Below, in pieces: positions 1 to 7,468 of a DNA stretch of 64,000 nucleotides. Origin of the DNA: Tissierella pigra (GTDB taxonomy: Bacteria; Bacillota; Clostridia; Tissierellales; Tissierellaceae); NCBI RefSeq assembly GCF_009695605.1, contig NZ_VUNQ01000001.1, forward strand, positions 1 to 64,000, read 5' to 3'. The notes under the pieces are model-generated. The model was given only the letters and a program-made list of their open reading frames with translations. It made no database searches and was not told where the DNA came from. How positions within the stretch are numbered: position 1 is the stretch's first letter; every line of letters starts with the position of its first letter. The position numbers were made by a program, and so were the translations under genes.

Positions 1-475
1 GATTCCATTTTAAATCCCGTCCAAAAGTGTGCATAGTAGAGATAATACCAGGTTTAAAATTCTCAGATTTATTAAGCTTAGAAAACCAAGTAAGAATAGT
101 GTCGGCACTAGCTTTAAAGAGTAAATGTAGTAAATTCCTGTCTTTACGAAAGAAGATACGAAGTTCTTCTGGAATGGTAAAAACAATATGTCTATGTTTA
201 CAATTAATAAGCTTGGAAGAAATCTTAGAGGCACGATCTTGAATATATTTAGCACCACAAGAATTACAAAACCTGCTCTTACAAGTAAAATAAACATGTT
301 TGAATTTACCACAATGGTCGCAATGATAAAGAGCATGACCCATAGAAGGGTCACCACATTTAATGATTTTATCAACATTTTTTAAGACAGCAGGACGAAG
401 GGGATATCCTTGCAAGACAAAGGCATCCCAATGGTCCAAAAAAACATCTTTTATTTTAATAGAAGAACTGCTCAT
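1..475 (-). CDS. IS91-family transposase, N-terminal part (cut by window edge)
   Basis: Reading leftward from an ATG at 475 gives 158 open codons that run off the window. The first half is a Cys/His zinc-binding domain of the IS91/IS1294/ISCR transposases: CGDPSMGHALYHCDHCGK, then CKSRFCNSCGAKYIQDRA. It is followed by IVFTIPEEL and, at the edge, TFGRDLKWN, which begins the conserved Tyr-transposase block (the family continues with HxH). These enzymes catalyse rolling-circle-like single-strand transposition. Visible part intact; the catalytic tyrosine lies outside. It is divergent from iscR. Family assignment is firm; whether the element is complete or active cannot be judged. Confidence 0.88.
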   Translation of the reverse strand, partial: MSSSSIKIKDVFLDHWDAFVLQGYPLRPAVLKNVDKIIKCGDPSMGHALYHCDHCGKFKHVYFTCKSRFCNSCGAKYIQDRASKISSKLINCKHRHIVFTIPEELRIFFRKDRNLLHLLFKASADTILTWFSKLNKSENFKPGIISTMHTFGRDLKWN

Positions 476-606
476 ATTATCACCAATTTATTTATACCAA
501 AAATAAATAGAATATTAACATGAGCAGAAAAATTTAATTTTCAAATCGAAGTATAGTACGCAAATATTTAACGCGTCGTAGACGCTCTTTTTATGATATA
601 TGAATG
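476..606. other. Intergenic region between the IS91-like transposase and iscR; possible IS end
   Basis: AT-rich, no gene. It contains a short perfect palindrome, GCGTC-GTA-GACGC, at 573-585 followed by TCTTTT. IS91-type elements carry a subterminal palindrome at the end upstream of the transposase (terIS), so this could mark the element boundary. That is inference from position only. Confidence 0.3.
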
Positions 607-635
607 TTGACAAAAATACTAGGTTATAATATACT
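607..635 (+). promoter_or_regulatory. Sigma-A promoter of iscR-iscS-iscU
   Basis: TTGACA at 607-612, a 17-base spacer, and TATACT at 630-635 lie about 50 bases upstream of the iscR start. Family knowledge: IscR usually represses its own operon, so an IscR site is expected around or just after this promoter, but I did not recognise one. Confidence 0.75.
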
Positions 636-683
636 TATAATAAATACCAAGTGAACTAGTGGGGATTAAAAAGAGGTGAAAAG

Positions 684-1112
684 ATGAAGCTTTCTACAAG
701 AGGAAGATATGGGCTAAAGTCAATGTTTCAGTTATCTTTATACTATGGTAATGGACCCATAGCTTTGAAACAAATTGCTGATGAACAAAATCTATCTGAA
801 AACTATTTAGAACAACTTTTCTCCACTCTTAAAAAAGAAGGATTAATAAATAGTGTTAGGGGTGCACAAGGTGGGTACATGTTATCAAAGGAGCCTAAAG
901 AGATTACCGTAGGGCAAATATTAAGAGTATTAGAAGGGAATATGGCACCATCAGATTGTGTAATGGGTGATGAACATGAATGTTCTAGAGAAGATAGATG
1001 TGTGACTAAACAGGTGTGGGTAAGGATAAAAGATAGTATAGATGAAGTCATAGACTCTATTACTTTGCAAGATATGATAGATGATGAAAATAAACTAAAT
1101 GGAAAAGAATAG
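684..1112 (+). CDS. iscR: Rrf2-family Fe-S-sensing transcriptional regulator IscR
   Basis: 142 aa, normal for the family. The N-terminal winged helix begins MKLSTRGRYGLKSMFQLS, with recognition helix NLSENYLEQLFSTLKKEGL and the wing signature RGAQGGYML. Three cysteines in the segment CVMGDEHECSREDRC (around residues 92-106) match the [2Fe-2S] ligand cluster of IscR. It senses Fe-S sufficiency and controls the isc genes. AGAGGTG ribosome site directly upstream. It heads an operon with the desulfurase and the scaffold, which supports IscR rather than CymR or NsrR. Confidence 0.93.
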   Translation: MKLSTRGRYGLKSMFQLSLYYGNGPIALKQIADEQNLSENYLEQLFSTLKKEGLINSVRGAQGGYMLSKEPKEITVGQILRVLEGNMAPSDCVMGDEHECSREDRCVTKQVWVRIKDSIDEVIDSITLQDMIDDENKLNGKE

Positions 1113-1129
1113 GTATAGGAGGAAAACAG

Positions 1130-2308
1130 ATGGATAAATATATATATATGGATAATGCAGCTACTACTCCAGTAAAGAAAGAAGTCTTAGATGAAATGAT
1201 ACCATATTTTACTGAGAAATATGGTAACCCGTCATCAGTATATTCTCTAGGTTCCATATCAAAAAGAGCTATGGAAGATTCAAGAGAGAAGATTGCGAAA
1301 ATAATAAATGCAGATAAAAGAGAAATGTTTTTTACAGGTGGTGGATCTGAAGCTGACAACTGGGCAATAAAAGGTATTGCTTATGGAAACAAACAAAAAG
1401 GAAACCATATAATAACTACTAAAATTGAACACCATGCAGTATTACATACTTGCGATTATTTACAAAAAAATGGATTTGACATAACTTATCTAGATGTAGA
1501 CGAATATGGTATGATAAGTTTAGATGAACTAAAAGAGGCAATAACAGATAGAACAATACTTATATCTATTATGTTTGCAAACAATGAAATAGGAACTATT
1601 CAACCTATTAAAGAAATAGGAGAAATAGCTAAAGAAAGAAAAATATATTTCCACACTGATGCTGTTCAAGCCATTGGAAATATAAAAATAGATGTAAAAG
1701 AATTAAATATAGATTTAATGTCCATATCAGCTCACAAATTCTATGGACCAAAAGGCATAGGAGCATTATACATTAAGCAAGGAGTAAAAATCGATCCTCT
1801 TATATCTGGTGGAGGACAGGAAAGAAATAGAAGAGCAGGTACAGAAAATGTAGCAGCTATAGTAGGAATGGGTAAAGCTATAGAACTAGCATATGAAGAT
1901 TTAGAAGAGCATAATGACAGGTTAACTAAACTAAGAGATAGTTTAATTAAAAAAATAGAAGATAATATTCCTTATGTAAGATTAAATGGTCATCCAACTA
2001 AAAGATTACCTGGAAATGTAAATATTTGTTTTAGATTTATTGAAGGAGAATCGTTACTTCTTAGTTTAGATATGGAAAAAATAGCTGGTTCTAGTGGTTC
2101 AGCTTGTACTTCTGGATCTTTAGATCCATCTCATGTACTTTTAGCTATTGGACTTCCTCATGAAATCGCTCATGGTTCTTTGAGATTAAGCTTAGGTGAC
2201 TTCAATACTGAAGAAGAAATTGATTTTGTAGTAGAGAAGCTTGTAAAAATAGTAGATAGACTAAGACAAATGTCACCATTATACGAAAAGATAAAGGAGG
2301 AACAATAA
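1130..2308 (+). CDS. iscS: Cysteine desulfurase IscS/NifS
   Basis: 392-aa PLP enzyme that removes sulfur from cysteine as an enzyme persulfide for Fe-S assembly and tRNA thiolation. It starts MDKYIYMDNAATTPVKKEV, the NifS/IscS signature. The PLP lysine is K203 in SAHKFYGPKG, and the catalytic cysteine is C326 in SSGSACTSGSLDPSHVL, the long loop typical of group I desulfurases. GGAGG ribosome site. Its stop codon overlaps the iscU start by one base, so the two are translationally coupled. Confidence 0.96.
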   Translation: MDKYIYMDNAATTPVKKEVLDEMIPYFTEKYGNPSSVYSLGSISKRAMEDSREKIAKIINADKREMFFTGGGSEADNWAIKGIAYGNKQKGNHIITTKIEHHAVLHTCDYLQKNGFDITYLDVDEYGMISLDELKEAITDRTILISIMFANNEIGTIQPIKEIGEIAKERKIYFHTDAVQAIGNIKIDVKELNIDLMSISAHKFYGPKGIGALYIKQGVKIDPLISGGGQERNRRAGTENVAAIVGMGKAIELAYEDLEEHNDRLTKLRDSLIKKIEDNIPYVRLNGHPTKRLPGNVNICFRFIEGESLLLSLDMEKIAGSSGSACTSGSLDPSHVLLAIGLPHEIAHGSLRLSLGDFNTEEEIDFVVEKLVKIVDRLRQMSPLYEKIKEEQ

Positions 2309-2745
2309 TGTATTCAGAAAAAGTAATGGAACATTTTCAAAATCCACGAAATGTAGGAGAAATATTAAATGCAGATGGAGTAGGAGAAGTAGGAAATGCA
2401 AAATGTGGAGATATAATGAAAATGTATCTTAAAATAGAAGATGGTGTAATTGAAGATGTTAAATTTAAAACCTTTGGTTGTGGCTCTGCCATAGCATCTT
2501 CCAGTATGGCTACAGAGTTGATTAAAGGAAAAACTATAGAAGAAGCTATGAATTTAACAAATAAAGCAGTGGCAGAAGCCCTAGATGGACTACCACCAGT
2601 TAAAATGCACTGTTCGGTTTTAGCAGAACAAGCTATTAAATCTGCTTTGTTAGATTATTCGAAAAAAAATAATATTCATATTGATGGATTAGAAGATATA
2701 AATTTTGATGATGACCATCATGCACATGAGTTAGAAGAACTATAA
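2308..2745 (+). CDS. iscU: Fe-S cluster scaffold protein IscU/NifU N-terminal type
   Basis: 145 aa. It has the three scaffold cysteines in NAKCGD, FGCGSA and MHCSVL, with the Asp after the first cysteine that is needed for cluster transfer. It lacks the zinc-stabilising insert typical of SufU, so it is the IscU/NifU type. It receives sulfur from IscS, encoded directly upstream with a one-base overlap. The last 15 residues are acidic and His-rich (DDDHHAHELEEL), an unusual tail that could bind metal. hscA, hscB and fdx are not adjacent. Confidence 0.94.
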   Translation: MYSEKVMEHFQNPRNVGEILNADGVGEVGNAKCGDIMKMYLKIEDGVIEDVKFKTFGCGSAIASSSMATELIKGKTIEEAMNLTNKAVAEALDGLPPVKMHCSVLAEQAIKSALLDYSKKNNIHIDGLEDINFDDDHHAHELEEL

Positions 2746-2796
2746 AATAATATTGGATAAATTTGATAGAATTATTATCTCCTTTTAGTGGAAAGA

Positions 2797-2802
2797 TATA
2801 AT
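2797..2802 (+). promoter_or_regulatory. Candidate -10 box upstream of the YtxH-like gene
   Basis: TATAAT at 2797-2802, 30 bases upstream of the ATG at 2832. The best -35 candidate is TTATCT at 2775-2780 with a 16-base spacer, which is poor. It would start a unit of the small gene and the downstream permease. Confidence 0.4.
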
Positions 2803-2831
2803 ATGTAAATGACTATAAAGGAGATGATATA

Positions 2832-3008
2832 ATGTTTAACAGTAGAAATAAATATAATAATGGAGCTTTTTGGGGAACTATTATAGGAACATCTATAGGT
2901 ATAATAATAAGTAATCAAATGACTCCAATGAATAGAAAAAAGATGATGAGATCTACTAAAAAAATGAGTTCCAATTTAATAGATGGAATGAATAACTTGT
3001 GGAAATAG
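2832..3008 (+). CDS. Small YtxH-like membrane protein
   Basis: 58-codon ORF with a good ribosome site (AAAGGAGATGATATA) before the ATG. The protein starts MFNSRNKYNNGAFWGTII and has one Gly/Ile-rich membrane segment (about residues 11-28, GAFWGTIIGTSIGIIIS). A short basic, Met-rich amphipathic tail follows. This layout resembles the small YtxH/YoxD-type envelope proteins of Firmicutes, whose function is not settled. It sits just before the permease gene. Too short for automatic gene lists; the start site and membrane segment make it credible. Confidence 0.72.
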   Translation: MFNSRNKYNNGAFWGTIIGTSIGIIISNQMTPMNRKKMMRSTKKMSSNLIDGMNNLWK

Positions 3009-3027
3009 GCGGCTATTGCTGCCTTTT
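3007..3027 (+). terminator. Short stem-loop with T-run between the YtxH-like gene and the permease gene
   Basis: AGGCGGC-TATT-GCTGCCT followed by TTT: 7 pairs including one G-T pair. It overlaps the stop codon of the small gene and sits just before the ribosome site of the next gene, so it may act as a partial terminator. Confidence 0.45.
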
Positions 3028-3049
3028 ACCACTCAAAGGGGTGTATATT

Positions 3050-4249
3050 ATGTTAGATTATTATCAGCCTGGTTTTTTTACTAAAATATTTTGGAGTCTA
3101 TTAGTAATATTACTTATGTTAGTTATCTATTATTTAATCAATATAGGAAATAAATTTGTGCCAGATAGAAAAAAGATTAGCATAAATGATAAAAAAATTC
3201 TTCCTATATTATTAGGAATTATATTTTTATTTTTATTTTTTAATTTAATTAACAAATATCAAATATTATCAGATACTTTTTATACTATAATTTTTTCTGC
3301 AATATTAGCATATCTATTTAATCCAATAATTAATTACCTAGAAAAGAAAAAAATAAACAGAGGTCTAGGTGTTCTAATACTATACATAATGATAATATGT
3401 ATGTTTTTAATTGTAGCTTTTTTAGTAGTTCCAAGATCTGGTACTGAACTTAAAAAATTAGTTACAAATATGCCTATATATTTAGAAAAGGCTTCATTTT
3501 TAATGGATGAAATTTATAATAAATATTATTCAACTTTAGGAGATTTGCCACCTTTATTCCAAGGAATTCAACAAGTAGTTATGGAAAACATAGTTGGATT
3601 GGAACATATGATTACAGGTACTATTAAGAGCTTTATTGGGGGAGTAGCAAATACCTTTTCAAAAATTGTTAGTTTAATATTGACTCCAATACTTACATTC
3701 TACTTTTTAGTAGATAAAAACTATTTTAAAGAAAAACTTATGTTGTTTATCCCAAAAAAACACAGAAAAGAATGTACTAAATTATTTATTCAAATAGACG
3801 ATTCTTTATCTAAATTCGTTAGAGGAAAAATAATTATGGCAATTTATGTGGGAGTTGCCACATCTATAGTTTTACTTTTTATGAGGATTGACTTTGCTTT
3901 AGTTATTGGATTTATTACGGGGGTAGCAGATATAATTCCTTATATAGGACCATTCCTAGGTTTTGCTCCAGCAGTATTCTTTGCTTACCTGGATAATCCA
4001 ATAAAAGCTTTATGGGTAGGATTGTTTTTCTTATTTATTCAATGGGCAGAAAATAATATATTAGCTCCTAAGATAATAGGAGAATCAACAGGAATACATC
4101 CTTTGATAATACTAGTTTCCATAATAATTGGAGGAGGGATATTTGGAGTACTTGGAATGATTTTAGCAGTTCCTTTTGTTGCAATATTGTTTATTCTAAT
4201 TACCTTTATAAGAGAAAAGTTTAAAAAATCTCCAAGGGTTCAGAAATAG
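3050..4249 (+). CDS. AI-2E transporter family (PerM/YtvI-like) membrane permease
   Basis: 399 aa from the ATG at 3050, which follows an AAAGGGG ribosome site; an in-frame ATG further upstream has none. It has about eight membrane segments: two near the N-terminus, then a soluble middle part, then a C-terminal membrane block. It carries family signatures FxDIIPYIGPFLGF-like (ADIIPYIGPFLGFAPAVFF) and the PKIIGESTGIHPL motif. Members export solutes or signals; substrate here unknown (AI-2 export, Na+/H+ exchange and others are reported for relatives). Neighbourhood upstream of alaS is common in Clostridia. Confidence 0.88.
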   Translation: MLDYYQPGFFTKIFWSLLVILLMLVIYYLINIGNKFVPDRKKISINDKKILPILLGIIFLFLFFNLINKYQILSDTFYTIIFSAILAYLFNPIINYLEKKKINRGLGVLILYIMIICMFLIVAFLVVPRSGTELKKLVTNMPIYLEKASFLMDEIYNKYYSTLGDLPPLFQGIQQVVMENIVGLEHMITGTIKSFIGGVANTFSKIVSLILTPILTFYFLVDKNYFKEKLMLFIPKKHRKECTKLFIQIDDSLSKFVRGKIIMAIYVGVATSIVLLFMRIDFALVIGFITGVADIIPYIGPFLGFAPAVFFAYLDNPIKALWVGLFFLFIQWAENNILAPKIIGESTGIHPLIILVSIIIGGGIFGVLGMILAVPFVAILFILITFIREKFKKSPRVQK

Positions 4250-4259
4250 ATAGTATTTA

Positions 4260-4288
4260 TTGACAAAGACAAGATATTAAATTATAAT
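4260..4288 (+). promoter_or_regulatory. Consensus sigma-A promoter upstream of alaS
   Basis: TTGACA at 4260-4265, exactly 17 bases, then TATAAT at 4283-4288. Predicted transcription start is about 4295, giving a leader of about 95 bases to the alaS ATG that contains an intrinsic-terminator-like hairpin at 4311-4332. Confidence 0.82.
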
Positions 4289-4310
4289 CCAAATATATCA
4301 AAGAGAGAAT

Positions 4311-4337
4311 ATCGTCCCTCTACAGGGGCGATTTTTT
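4311..4337 (+). terminator. Terminator-like hairpin in the alaS leader
   Basis: ATCGTCCC-TCTACA-GGGGCGAT (8 pairs, one G-T) followed by TTTTTT. It lies between the alaS promoter and its start codon, only about 16 bases after the predicted transcription start. It could terminate readthrough from the permease gene, attenuate alaS, or both. No T-box specifier or T-box sequence is visible in this short leader. Confidence 0.7.
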
Positions 4338-4388
4338 ATAATGAATATAGAAAGTTCTATTTCAAAATTCTATAAAGAGGTGTATATA

Positions 4389-7022
4389 ATGAAAAAAATT
4401 GGACTACATGAAATAAGAAAAGAATTTTTAGACTTTTTTAGGGAAAAAGAACATTTAGTTGCACCTAGTTTTTCCCTTGTACCTAAAAATGATAAATCTT
4501 TACTATTAATTGGAGCTGGTATGGCTCCATTAAAAAAATATTTTACAGGAGAACAAACACCACCTAATAAAAGAATGGCCACTTGTCAAAAATGTATTAG
4601 AACAGGTGATATAGATAATGTAGGTAAAACTGATAGACATGCAACTTTCTTTGAAATGCTAGGTAACTTTTCCTTTGGAGACTATTTCAAAAAAGAAGCT
4701 ACTGCATGGGCGTGGGAATTTTTAAACAAAAGAATGGAAATTCCAGAAGAAAATTTATGGGTAACAATATATGAAGATGATGATGAGGCTTTTGAAATAT
4801 GGAATAAAGATGTTGGCGTTTCAGCTGAAAGAATAGTTAGATTGGGAAAAGAAGATAACTTTTGGGAATTGGAAGTAGGACCATCAGGACCTTGTTCAGA
4901 AATATATGTAGATAGAGGACAAAAGCATGGCTGTGGATGTCCAGACTGTAAACCAGGATGTGAATGTGATAGATTTATTGAGGTATGGAATTTAGTATTT
5001 ACTCAATTCGATAAGGATGAAAAGGGAGTGTACCATCCATTACCTAAGCCAAATATAGATACAGGTATGGGACTTGAGAGGATTACCTGTGTAATGGAAG
5101 GTGCAAAGACTATATTTGATATTGAAGCCATTAGAGAAATATTAAGAAAAGTAGAAGAAGTTGCGGAAGTTGATTATGGGAAGGATCCTAAAAAAGATGA
5201 ATCCATAAGAGTAATTACAGATCATACAAGAGCTATGACTTTTCTAGTATCGGATGGAGTACTGCCTAGTAATGAAGGAAGAGGTTATGTACTTAGAAGA
5301 CTGATTCGTAGGGCAGCAAGACATGGTAAACTTTTAGGTATAGAAAAAGCTTTCTTGAGTTCTGTAGTAGAGGTTTTAATCAACTCATGGCAAATAGAGT
5401 ATCCAGATTTAAAAACAAGAGAAGAACAGATTAAGAAGATAATTAAGGCAGAAGAAGACAAATTCCAAGAGACTATTCATCAAGGATTATCAATATTGGA
5501 AGGTTATATTGAAGAAATAAAAAATAAAGATGCGAAAGTGTTAAGTGGAGAAAAAGCATTTAAATTATATGATACTTATGGTTTCCCGTTGGATTTAACA
5601 AAAGAAATTCTTGAGGAAAAATCATTAGAGGTAGACGAAGAAGAATTCAATAGGAATATGGAAGAACAAAGAAATAGAGCAAGACGTGCTAGAGAAGAAG
5701 GAGATAGTGGATGGTCAAGTAACAGTGAAGAAGATATATTTGGAAATTTAAAAACCATATTTAGAGGTTATGAAAAGATAAATATTGTATCGGAAGTAAC
5801 TGGATTATTTTCTAATAATGAAAAAGTAGAAAGTCTGACTGTCGATGAAGAAGGGATAATCATATTAAACGAATCCCCTTTCTATGGAGAGTCTGGAGGA
5901 CAATTGGGAGACACAGGAATTATAGAAAGTTCTAACTTTAAAGCTAAAGTATTAGATACTAAACATTCAGGAGAGCATTTAATTCATATAATAAAGATAA
6001 TAGAGGGAGAAGCAAGAGTAGGAGATAAAGTAATAGCCAACGTAGATGAAAATAGAAGGAACTCCATTAGAAGAAACCACTCAGCAACCCATCTTCTTCA
6101 TAGAGCATTAAAAGATGTACTAGGTGAACATGTTAATCAAGCAGGTTCCATTGTAATGCCCAATAGATTAAGGTTTGACTTTACTCACTTTGAAGGAGTA
6201 ACACAAGAAGAACTGAAAGAAATTGAAAAAATAGTCAACTCTAAAATCTTAGATAGCCTAGAAGTAGTTACTATAGAGACATCTTTAACTAAGGCTCAAG
6301 AAATGGGAGTTGTAGGATTATTTGAAGATAAATATAAAGATGAAGTAAGAGTTTTAAAAATTGGGAACTATTCACAAGAGTTATGTGGGGGAACTCATGT
6401 ATTTAATACTGCAAATATAGGGATGTTCAAAATAGTTTCAGAATCAAGTATTGCTTCAGGAGTAAGAAGAATAGAGGCCATAACTGGCGAAGCTGTATAT
6501 AATTATTTAAACCAAGTAGAAAATGAAATAGATGAAATAGCTATTATGTTAAAGGCTAATAAAAATAATCTATTGGACAAAGTTAAAGTCCTAACTGAAG
6601 ATATAAAAGATAAAGAAAAAGAAATAGAATCTCTTAAAGGTAAAATGGCATCATCTATTGCAGATAAAATATTATCAATGAAGGTGGAAATAGAGGGAAT
6701 ATCATTAATTGCTGAAAAAGTAGATAATTTAGATATGAACGGTTTAAGAAACTTAGGCGATGAAATAAGAAATCGATTAGGAACAGGAGTAGTAGTTCTT
6801 GGAAGTGTGAAAAATGATAAACTTTCTTTTATAGCAATGGTAACAAAAGATTTAACAAATAAGGGAATCCATGCTGGAAACATAATAAAAGAAGTTGCAG
6901 GTAGAACTGGAGGCGGTGGCGGAGGCAAACCAGATATGGCCCAAGCTGGTGGTAAGGATATTACTAAAATAGGGGAAGCTTTAGCCATAGTTCCTGATTT
7001 AATTCGTTCTCAAATAAAATAA
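4389..7022 (+). CDS. alaS: Alanyl-tRNA synthetase
   Basis: 877 aa from the ATG at 4389, which follows AAAGAGGTG; the in-frame ATG at 4341 lies in the leader and has no ribosome site. Charges tRNA-Ala and edits mischarged Ser/Gly. The class II catalytic core is N-terminal (ATFFEMLGNFSFGDYFK and RGYVLRRLIRRAARHG). The editing domain has HSATHLLH (about residue 563) and the zinc motif CGGTHV (about 666). The C-terminal C-Ala domain has the Gly-rich RTGGGGGGKPDMAQAGG signature. Full length and intact. Confidence 0.97.
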   Translation: MKKIGLHEIRKEFLDFFREKEHLVAPSFSLVPKNDKSLLLIGAGMAPLKKYFTGEQTPPNKRMATCQKCIRTGDIDNVGKTDRHATFFEMLGNFSFGDYFKKEATAWAWEFLNKRMEIPEENLWVTIYEDDDEAFEIWNKDVGVSAERIVRLGKEDNFWELEVGPSGPCSEIYVDRGQKHGCGCPDCKPGCECDRFIEVWNLVFTQFDKDEKGVYHPLPKPNIDTGMGLERITCVMEGAKTIFDIEAIREILRKVEEVAEVDYGKDPKKDESIRVITDHTRAMTFLVSDGVLPSNEGRGYVLRRLIRRAARHGKLLGIEKAFLSSVVEVLINSWQIEYPDLKTREEQIKKIIKAEEDKFQETIHQGLSILEGYIEEIKNKDAKVLSGEKAFKLYDTYGFPLDLTKEILEEKSLEVDEEEFNRNMEEQRNRARRAREEGDSGWSSNSEEDIFGNLKTIFRGYEKINIVSEVTGLFSNNEKVESLTVDEEGIIILNESPFYGESGGQLGDTGIIESSNFKAKVLDTKHSGEHLIHIIKIIEGEARVGDKVIANVDENRRNSIRRNHSATHLLHRALKDVLGEHVNQAGSIVMPNRLRFDFTHFEGVTQEELKEIEKIVNSKILDSLEVVTIETSLTKAQEMGVVGLFEDKYKDEVRVLKIGNYSQELCGGTHVFNTANIGMFKIVSESSIASGVRRIEAITGEAVYNYLNQVENEIDEIAIMLKANKNNLLDKVKVLTEDIKDKEKEIESLKGKMASSIADKILSMKVEIEGISLIAEKVDNLDMNGLRNLGDEIRNRLGTGVVVLGSVKNDKLSFIAMVTKDLTNKGIHAGNIIKEVAGRTGGGGGGKPDMAQAGGKDITKIGEALAIVPDLIRSQIK

Positions 7023-7027
7023 TGAAT

Positions 7028-7062
7028 GAAATAAATATTAGTCTATGACTAATATTTATTTC
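7028..7062 (+). terminator. Perfect 16-bp stem-loop after alaS
   Basis: A perfect inverted repeat with a TAT loop (GAAATAAATATTAGTC and its complement). The 3' arm ends in a T-rich segment but there is no long separate T-run. Placed 6 bases after the alaS stop, it most likely ends alaS transcription. Confidence 0.75.
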
Positions 7063-7191
7063 TTATAAAGATATAGAAAAACTTTGGATTTATATTTATA
7101 TATAATTTTTAATATAGTACTGTAATAGAAACTTTCTTTATTACCAAAGTATAATATGTGGTATAATAATAGTATAATAGGGGGTGTTTGT

Positions 7192-7446
7192 GTGAATAAT
7201 AATTTAAATGAAACTATGAAGTTTGAAGTACCAAAGGATAAACAAAGCTCAGTAAGAAATATAATTTTATCTGTATTTTCATCTTTGGAGGAAAAAGGAT
7301 ATGATCCAGTTAATCAGATAATTGGCTATATGCTATCAGGAGATCCATCCTATATTACTAGTCACAACAATGCCAGATCCACCATATGTAGTATAGAAAG
7401 AGATGAATTATTAGAAGAATTGTTGAGAACTTACTTGAAGAATTAA
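7192..7446 (+). CDS. IreB family regulatory phosphoprotein (UPF0297)
   Basis: 84 aa from the GTG at 7192 behind AGGGGGTG, which equals the usual family length; an upstream in-frame ATG at 7156 has no ribosome site. It carries the family signature [20 protein letters not shown] and a C-terminal [13 protein letters not shown] helix. In enterococci IreB is phosphorylated by the PASTA kinase IreK and restrains cephalosporin resistance. The Thr targets are near the N-terminus; here T9 (NETMKF) is a candidate. In other Firmicutes it is next to ruvX and the DUF1292 gene, as it nearly is here. Confidence 0.9.
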   Translation: MNNNLNETMKFEVPKDKQSSVRNIILSVFSSLEEKGYDPVNQIIGYMLSGDPSYITSHNNARSTICSIERDELLEELLRTYLKN

Positions 7447-7468
7447 GGATTTCTAAGGGAGAATTAAT

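Noticed and set aside
10-378. 122-codon ORF on the minus strand at the left edge
   Set aside because: It is in a different frame from the IS91-like transposase, which has clear zinc motifs; the shorter ORF has only low-complexity hydrophobic sequence.
648-655. CAAG/GAAC tetranucleotides as an IS91 target site
   Set aside because: IS91-type target specificity concerns the end downstream of the transposase, which lies outside the window; the match here is likely chance.
4289-4388. T-box leader for alaS
   Set aside because: The leader is only about 95 bases and lacks the T-box sequence and specifier stem.
6503-6988. 161-codon minus-strand ORF inside alaS
   Set aside because: Antisense shadow of the Gly-rich C-Ala domain; composition is Pro/Ser-rich as expected from the reverse frame, with no start signal.
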